From: Haloarcula marismortui ATCC 43049
GTDB lineage: Archaea > Halobacteriota > Halobacteria > Halobacteriales > Haloarculaceae
DNA: 64,000 bases
Direction of reading: 5' to 3'
Assembly (NCBI RefSeq): GCF_000011085.1
Contig: NC_006396.1
Span: 1,364,001 to 1,428,000 of the forward strand
Below the pieces are notes generated by a model that saw only the letters and a list, made by a program, of their open reading frames with translations, was not told the origin of the DNA and did not search any database. Shown piece after piece: positions 63,313-64,000 of the stretch. A program made the position numbers and the translations under genes. How positions within the stretch are numbered: position 1 is the stretch's first letter; each line of letters begins with the position of its first letter.

Positions 63313-64000
63313 TTTGACCTCTTCCTCCGCGTGAACGCGGAGGAATCCCACCACGGGATTTCAGGCCGAGTGTAGCGACCTGTTGGTTTCAAGACGCATA
63401 CGTTCCACGCGTCTCCTGCTGGGTTCCAGCATCGGCGTGGCTGTCTTGTGGCCCGGTCAAAGAGGCCCCATCCGTAGCCGAGTCATCGTCACCGGCCTTC
63501 TGCCGGGAACTCCGGTCGCTTCGGCGGTGACTCTCTCCACTACGGTAGCGGTCTGCAATATTTATCGCCCCGTTCACGTCGGCTTGATACTCACCGAGCC
63601 AGCAGTCGTCGTTCGAGCATCTGAACGTCGCCTGTCGTGGCCGGGAGCCGTGTTCACCGCAGGCATGGAACGCCTTCGACGTGTTCCGGGGATTCACCGT
63701 CTCGACGGGAATCCCCTTCTCTGTGGCTTTGTAGCGAATCTGTGCGTGGAGCTTGGCAAACCCCCATCCGTGCAACCGGCGGTTCATGTACTCGCCGTAG
63801 TCCATGTTCTCGCGGATGTACGTCAGGTCTTCCAGCACCAACACTGGGTTCTCGACAGACTCGGCGTACTCCACGACCTCACGGGTTACACGGTGGAACA
63901 CGTCGTCAATCTGGTCCCACAGCGAGTCGCCGTAGGACTCCGCGATTCGCTCACTGCCGCGCTGCTGAAGCCGTCGCTTGGCGGTGAAGTAGGTTTTGCG
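63313..64000 (-). mobile_element. TnpB-type element, right part
   Basis: The right end hairpin (GGGATTCCTCCGCGTTCACG, then CGGAGGAAGAGGTCAA on the minus strand) ends at 63313, exactly at the glmS start codon. The rest of the element runs off the window. It resembles the ends at 34641 and 14955. Confidence 0.75.
63389..64000 (-). CDS. TnpB, C-terminal part, with altered zinc ribbon
   Basis: The frame is open to the window edge, so the N-terminus lies outside. It contains VLVLEDLTYIREN (RuvC-II Glu), QIRYKATEKGIPVETVNPRN and EYQADVNGAINIADRY (RuvC-III Asp). The first zinc pair, usually CxxC, reads AFHACGEHG, so one Cys is replaced by Phe; the second pair CSNDDC is intact. It also has a long Ser/Arg-rich tail. 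It may be damaged or just variable. Confidence 0.85.
   Translation of the reverse strand, partial: RKTYFTAKRRLQQRGSERIAESYGDSLWDQIDDVFHRVTREVVEYAESVENPVLVLEDLTYIRENMDYGEYMNRRLHGWGFAKLHAQIRYKATEKGIPVETVNPRNTSKAFHACGEHGSRPRQATFRCSNDDCWLGEYQADVNGAINIADRYRSGESHRRSDRSSRQKAGDDDSATDGASLTGPQDSHADAGTQQETRGTYAS

Noticed and set aside
1-64000. tRNA or rRNA genes as integration sites
   Set aside because: I looked for T-loop-like GGTTCRAATCC patterns and cloverleaf arms and saw none I could support; a covariance scan would settle this.

Overview
The window reads as a haloarchaeal chromosome, most likely Haloarcula or a close relative. The proteins of the conserved parts are rich in Asp and Glu, those parts are GC-rich, starts often look leaderless with a TATA box about 25 bases upstream, and the gene families (RadB, Orc1/Cdc6, DUF7344, Bat-type HTH, IS630/IS5/ISH3/TnpB elements) are typical of halophilic archaea. 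The genus is an inference; nothing here fixes it.

Region 1 (1-12.7 kb) is conserved core sequence: the end of larC, a RuvC-fold-like protein, radB, a PhoU-like regulator, a TrkA potassium-channel regulator, two DUF7344 regulators, a predicted membrane-spanning protein with eleven extracellular calcium-type repeats and an intracellular winged helix, a Bat-type HTH regulator, and a DUF4330-type protein with its partner. Region 2 (12.7-26.2 kb) is accessory: a MazE/VapB-type antitoxin with its PIN toxin split by an IS630 element, a set of unrecognised genes around a broken SWIM zinc-finger gene, a winged-helix plus TumE-like pair, and several TnpB, IS5 and IS630 copies. Region 3 (26.2-39.5 kb) looks like an integrated or captured plasmid: gene-poor DNA with opposite strand bias on its two halves and short tandem repeats, two large unrecognised proteins (one with a nuclease-like motif), an HNH gene with an amber codon, a second antitoxin/PIN module split by a TnpB element, and an Orc1/Cdc6 gene flanked by inverted sets of 20-bp boxes.

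Region 4 (39.6-61.4 kb) is a surface-glycan island. It holds a flippase-like ABC exporter, a Nudix GDP-mannose hydrolase, GDP-mannose 4,6-dehydratase, GDP-L-fucose synthase, GT11 and GT10 fucosyltransferases, GT2 and GT4 glycosyltransferases, an O-antigen ligase/polymerase-like membrane protein, a sulfatase-fold protein and a polyprenyl-phosphate sugar transferase. Together these could make, fucosylate, export and possibly polymerise a surface glycan. The middle (about 46.5-57.8 kb) is strikingly AT-rich, which suggests transfer from elsewhere, and it is peppered with IS remnants and MITE-like elements. Region 5 (61.5-64 kb) holds glmS, which appears broken by a TnpB element at its start codon and by a frameshift.

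The main points for follow-up are the nested inverted box families around intact and truncated orc1 genes, two toxin genes each cut by a transposon while the antitoxins stay intact, a TnpB that lacks the usual RuvC-II glutamate, the transmembrane repeat/winged-helix protein, and the compact fucose pathway.
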